NCBI RefSeq assembly: GCF_014698755.1
Contig: NZ_JACJTO010000030.1
Location: 1 to 54,775, forward strand
Length of the DNA: 54,775 nucleotides
Origin: Aphanizomenon flos-aquae FACHB-1287
GTDB taxonomy: Bacteria > Cyanobacteriota > Cyanobacteriia > Cyanobacteriales > Nostocaceae
Direction of reading: 5' to 3'
The notes beneath the pieces were generated by a model that saw nothing but the letters and a program-made list of their open reading frames with translations, was not told where the DNA came from and searched no databases. Both the position numbers and the translations under genes were made by a program. Of this stretch, positions 51,323 through 54,775 are shown piece by piece. Position 1 is the stretch's first letter, and the number at the start of each line of letters is the position of its first letter.

Positions 51323-54151
51323 ATGAATTCCAACTTTCATATTTGGACGCTGACACCTACAGATGTCTACAAAACACTAACAACAACTCCTCAAGGTATC
51401 AGCGAGGCCGAAGCCAATTTAAGATTAAAACAATCTGGTTATAACGAACTACCCGAACCCCAAACACGCCCTTTAATTCTGCGTTTTACCGACCAATTAA
51501 CCCATTTTATGGCCTTGCTGTTGTGGGTAGCGGGAATATTAGCTTTTATTTCCCAAACACCAGAATTAGGTTGGGCAATTTGGGCAGTAATTTGGATTAA
51601 TGCTATCTTTAGTTTTTGGCAGGAATATCAAGCCGAAAAAGCCTTATCAGCCTTGAAAAAAATCTTACCTTCCCAAGCTAAAGTTTATCGTGATGGAAAA
51701 TTATCTATAATTGCTGCCCGTGAGTTAGTTAGCGGCGATGTCATGCAGTTAGAAGAAGGTGATAAAATCTCCGCTGATGCCAGAATTATTCAAAGTCAAT
51801 CTTTATATGTAGATGTTTCCGTACTCACAGGGGAATCTTTGCCCGTTCCCCGCATTAGTGAACCTGTTACCGCAGCCAATATCCATGCTTCAGAAGCTAG
51901 TAACTTAGTATTTGCCGGTTCTACCGTGGCCGCCGGTCGGGGTTTGGCGGTTGTTTATGCCACAGGCACACATACGGAATTTGGTCAAGTCGCCCATCTT
52001 ACAGCCAATGTCAAGCGCGAAGCCAGCACTTTAGAAGTGCAAATTTCCAGAGTAGTTCACATCATTACCATCATTGCTTTGAGTATGGGGGTGGTGATAT
52101 TTTTATTAACTAAGTTGCTGGTAGGAATGCAACTCAAAGAAAGTTTCATTTTTGCCATTGGTATTATTGTGGCTTTTGTTCCCGAAGGTTTATTACCTAC
52201 TGTCAGTTTAGCCTTAGCTATTGGTGTCAAACGCATGGCTAAACAAAATGCTTTGGTGCGGCGTTTGTCGGCGGTAGAAACTCTGAGTGCAGTTACTGTA
52301 ATTTGCACTGATAAAACGGGGACTTTGACTAAAAATGAAATGACTGTCCGCCAATTGTGGATTCCCAATACTAATATTAACGTCACTGGGGTGGGTTATG
52401 AACCTAAGGGAGAGGTGGAAATTCTTACGGAGGAGTTACGAACCACGGAGGCACAGAGGACGCGGAGAAATGAGGTGCGGTTAATGTTGGCTGGTGCGGC
52501 ACTTTGTTCTAATGCCCGGTTAAATCATCCCCCTAATTCTCATCAATGGCAAGTATTGGGTGATCCTACGGAAGGGGCGTTATTGGTGGCTGCTATTAAG
52601 GCGGGGTTGAAGTTGGAGGAGTTGCAATACCAAGCCCCAAGGGTTCGGGAAATTCCCTTTGATTCCCACCGACGAATGATGACGGTTTTATTACAGGGAA
52701 ATTTGCAGTTAGATGATACCGAAAATTCCCAGTATTTGATTTTTACCAAGGGGTCAACTTTAGATGTATTGCAACATTCGCGGTATTTATGGCATTCAGG
52801 GGAAAGGCTGGAATTGTCTTCAACCCAGCGGGAGGAAGTTGTCGCGGCTAATGATCAATTAGCAAGTCAAGGTTATCGTGTTTTGGGGGTGGCTACTAGG
52901 CACGGTGGGGCGGAATTAAATGACCTGGATGATAAGTTAGAACAGGATTTGACTTTTTTGGGCTTGGTGGCGATGATTGATCCAGCCCGGCCAGAAGTTG
53001 CTGATGCGATCGCTCTTTGTCATCGTGCCGGAATTCAAGTGACGATGATTACGGGTGATTATGGCTTGACAGCGGCAGCAATTGCACAACGTATTGGTTT
53101 AGCCAACGGTAAACCCAGAATCATCACCGGTGAACAATTGGGACATCTTTCTGATACCCAATTGCGGCAAATCCTCCACAAACACAAAACTGGGTTAGTA
53201 TTTGCCAGGGTAATGCCGGAACAGAAACTCAGATTAGTAGAAGCATATAAAACCCTTGGTCATGTCGTCGCTGTTACTGGTGATGGTGTCAACGATGCCC
53301 CCGCCTTACGCGCTGCTAATATCGGCATTGCCATGGGAATTAGCGGTACTGATGTTGCCCGTGAAGCTGCGGATATTGTTCTCATAGATGATAATTTTGC
53401 TACTATTGTTGCTGCCGTTGAACAAGGTCGGTCGGTGTATCAAAACATCCGCAAATTCATGACTTATATTCTCGCTTCTAATATGGCGGAGTTTTTGCCT
53501 TTTTTGGCAATGGTGTTTTTGAAAATACCTCCAGCTTTGGTGATTTTGCAGATATTAGCCATTGACTTAGGTTCAGATATGCTGCCAGCATTGGCTTTAG
53601 GGGCAGAAAAACCGGAAGCTGGTTCAATGGAGTTACCACCCCGGAAGAAATCCCAACCACTCTTAGATTTACCTTTATTGTTACGTGCTTACTGCTTTTT
53701 AGGACTGCTGGAAGGTTTGGCAGGTATGGGGGGATTTTTCTTTGTTTGGTGGACAAATGGTTATAATATTACCCAATTACAGGCACTTAGTGCCAGTATT
53801 TTATCGCACTCGGCTAATGCTACCACAATGGCGATTTATTATCAAGCAACAACAATGACTTTAGCCGTAATTGTGGCTTGTCAAGATGGTAATGTTTTTG
53901 CCTGTCGTTCGGAACGGTTTTCTATTTTGCGTTTGGGCTTTTTTACTAACCGTTTGATTTGGGCAGGAATTGCTGTGGAATGGTTTTTAATTCTCTCTAT
54001 TATTTATTCTCCTACTCTGCAAAAAATCTTTTCTACCGCAGCTTTAAAACCATCATATTTACTAATTTTATTGCTTTGTCCACCGTTGATATTGATGGCT
54101 GATGAACTGAGAAAACGAATTATTAGCAATGTCAACTTTCCAAGAATTTGA
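51323..54151 (+). CDS. P2-type cation-transporting ATPase with repeat-derived insertion
   Basis: 942 residues. TGES motif LTGESLPVPR (about 175), phosphorylated Asp330 in DKTGTLTKNEM, KGS in FTKGSTLDVL, and GDGVNDAPALR (about 650) define a P-type ATPase; the C-terminal six-helix layout fits SERCA/PMR-type Ca or Na/K pumps. About residues 372-384 (ELRTTEAQRTRRNEV), in the nucleotide-binding domain, are encoded by a 39-base interspersed repeat (52436-52474) inserted in frame. The rest looks intact. Ion specificity not determined. Confidence 0.92.
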   Translation: MNSNFHIWTLTPTDVYKTLTTTPQGISEAEANLRLKQSGYNELPEPQTRPLILRFTDQLTHFMALLLWVAGILAFISQTPELGWAIWAVIWINAIFSFWQEYQAEKALSALKKILPSQAKVYRDGKLSIIAARELVSGDVMQLEEGDKISADARIIQSQSLYVDVSVLTGESLPVPRISEPVTAANIHASEASNLVFAGSTVAAGRGLAVVYATGTHTEFGQVAHLTANVKREASTLEVQISRVVHIITIIALSMGVVIFLLTKLLVGMQLKESFIFAIGIIVAFVPEGLLPTVSLALAIGVKRMAKQNALVRRLSAVETLSAVTVICTDKTGTLTKNEMTVRQLWIPNTNINVTGVGYEPKGEVEILTEELRTTEAQRTRRNEVRLMLAGAALCSNARLNHPPNSHQWQVLGDPTEGALLVAAIKAGLKLEELQYQAPRVREIPFDSHRRMMTVLLQGNLQLDDTENSQYLIFTKGSTLDVLQHSRYLWHSGERLELSSTQREEVVAANDQLASQGYRVLGVATRHGGAELNDLDDKLEQDLTFLGLVAMIDPARPEVADAIALCHRAGIQVTMITGDYGLTAAAIAQRIGLANGKPRIITGEQLGHLSDTQLRQILHKHKTGLVFARVMPEQKLRLVEAYKTLGHVVAVTGDGVNDAPALRAANIGIAMGISGTDVAREAADIVLIDDNFATIVAAVEQGRSVYQNIRKFMTYILASNMAEFLPFLAMVFLKIPPALVILQILAIDLGSDMLPALALGAEKPEAGSMELPPRKKSQPLLDLPLLLRAYCFLGLLEGLAGMGGFFFVWWTNGYNITQLQALSASILSHSANATTMAIYYQATTMTLAVIVACQDGNVFACRSERFSILRLGFFTNRLIWAGIAVEWFLILSIIYSPTLQKIFSTAALKPSYLLILLLCPPLILMADELRKRIISNVNFPRI
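52436..52474. repeat. Interspersed repeat inserted in frame in the ATPase gene
   Basis: TTACGAACCACGGAGGCACAGAGG... belongs to the AACCACGAAGACGC/CACGCAGAGGCGC family of spacer repeats seen near 9437 and 10112. It adds about 13 residues without breaking the frame. Confidence 0.75.
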
Positions 54152-54775
54152 GATTTTATGTATTGCTAGTTAAAGCTATGAATTTAGCTTAGGTAGAGGT
54201 GATCTAAGCGCAGATAGTAGGATGTGAAAATCTGGTTTTTAATCAGGATAAAATACGGAATTTATTTGGATATTTCTATAGTAATTTTAATTTATGTCCG
54301 TATTTTTGGAGGGCATTTTTTAAAATATTCAAATTCTTGATCCCGGGGATCACAAGTCACTATGATATTAAGATCAAGGTAACAATTTATTTTTTATTTG
54401 TGCTTTTATGTTTGTCCTATAGACGCAGAAAACTATAGTTTTTCCTGATGTTATGCTATATACATCATTTTCTGCTCTAAGGAGGTACAAAGTTCAATCA
54501 TGAAACTCCTGTGGTGCGGGCATCTTGCCCGCTATATATATACCTCATAACATCAATAAGTGCTGTATTTATGTTTAATTTTGCTAGATTTCTCATCTTC
54601 TAAATATTCTGTTGCAGAAATATAGTATTGATCTTGATTAATAATAATTGTCGTATTTTGATCAGAAATGTTGAATGTCGTTACAAAACTTTACATATTT
54701 AAGTATACTAGTATTATCAAGGGTAAAAATGTCAACATTTCATAATATCTTCCATCCAATGAACATAACTGATTT
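54152..54775. other. Terminal intergenic region
   Basis: No gene found in the last 624 bases, although a gene may begin beyond the edge. It holds the second palindromic element (54457-54569) and AT-rich sequence. Confidence 0.45.
54457..54569. repeat. 110-bp palindromic MITE-like element, copy 2
   Basis: CTATATACATCATTTT and AATAAGTGCTGTATTT at the ends, GAGGTA...TACCTC inside, centre GCGGGCATCTTGCCCGC. It matches 48611-48720 with many differences in the arms but the same order of motifs. Confidence 0.65.

Overview
The window looks like a chromosome segment of a filamentous, heterocyst-type cyanobacterium (Nostocales, Anabaena/Dolichospermum-like). It is AT-rich, carries many copies of the cyanobacterial HIP1 octamer GCGATCGC, and encodes photosynthesis proteins (Psb27, PetN, a CAAD/CurT-type thylakoid protein) and cyanobacteria-typical small families (DUF4327, DUF751/Ycf33-like). 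It also holds several families of short interspersed repeats (CACGCAGAGGCGC-like, AACCACGAAGACGC-like, GTCTGAATCAGGATG-like and TTTATCTGCG-like). Species assignment is inference. I found no rRNA, tRNA or CRISPR array.

Layout. 1-1 kb: the start of a repetitive beta-rich adhesin-like protein leaving the left edge, with a small broken gene upstream. 1.5-26 kb: mostly housekeeping and conserved cyanobacterial genes (CAAD protein, PcrA helicase, AroH, SppA, glutathione-dependent formaldehyde dehydrogenase, AvtA, RimM, PrxQ, MtnA, an ABC-2 exporter pair, DUF751-RbfA, DUF4327, PetN plus a tiny membrane protein, a PepSY protein beside a P-type ATPase remnant, DPM-GtrA, CofH, Psb27, Uma2, TrmB, metallophosphoesterase, FIST). 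26-33.5 kb: a decayed Uma2 gene, a 2Fe-2S ferredoxin and a large two-gene module, an AAA-type ATPase overlapping a 1702-residue TPR / nSTAND-like NTPase / transmembrane / 14-WD40 protein. 33.7-39.4 kb: bestrophin, a nucleophile-less alpha/beta hydrolase with an SDR protein, a J-domain/pentapeptide protein and an APC permease. 39.8-41 kb: two unknown genes. 41.2-43.2 kb: acetyl-CoA synthetase. 43.3-51.2 kb: an accessory island. 51.3-54.2 kb: a P-type cation ATPase.

The accessory island is the most interesting part. It has a pair of PD-(D/E)XK-like proteins, a TIR-GUN4 fusion in a tight operon with a 165-residue unknown protein, a VapBC-like pair, an MNT/HEPN pair, and a Ser/Thr kinase fused to a GUN4-like segment and a C-terminal AlbA_2/Schlafen-like domain. 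These genes are separated by multiple copies of the same interspersed repeats, some interrupted by 20-23 bp nested insertions, and the island has no HIP1 site that I could find. The GUN4-like segment shared by the TIR protein and the kinase is unusual: GUN4 is known as a tetrapyrrole-binding partner of Mg-chelatase, and here it is attached to defence-type effector domains. My best candidate for an undescribed system is the TIR-GUN4/165-aa operon, possibly working with the kinase-GUN4-AlbA protein, with the AAA + nSTAND-WD40 module second.

Limits: all calls come from reading the sequence. No homology search, structure prediction or statistics were run.
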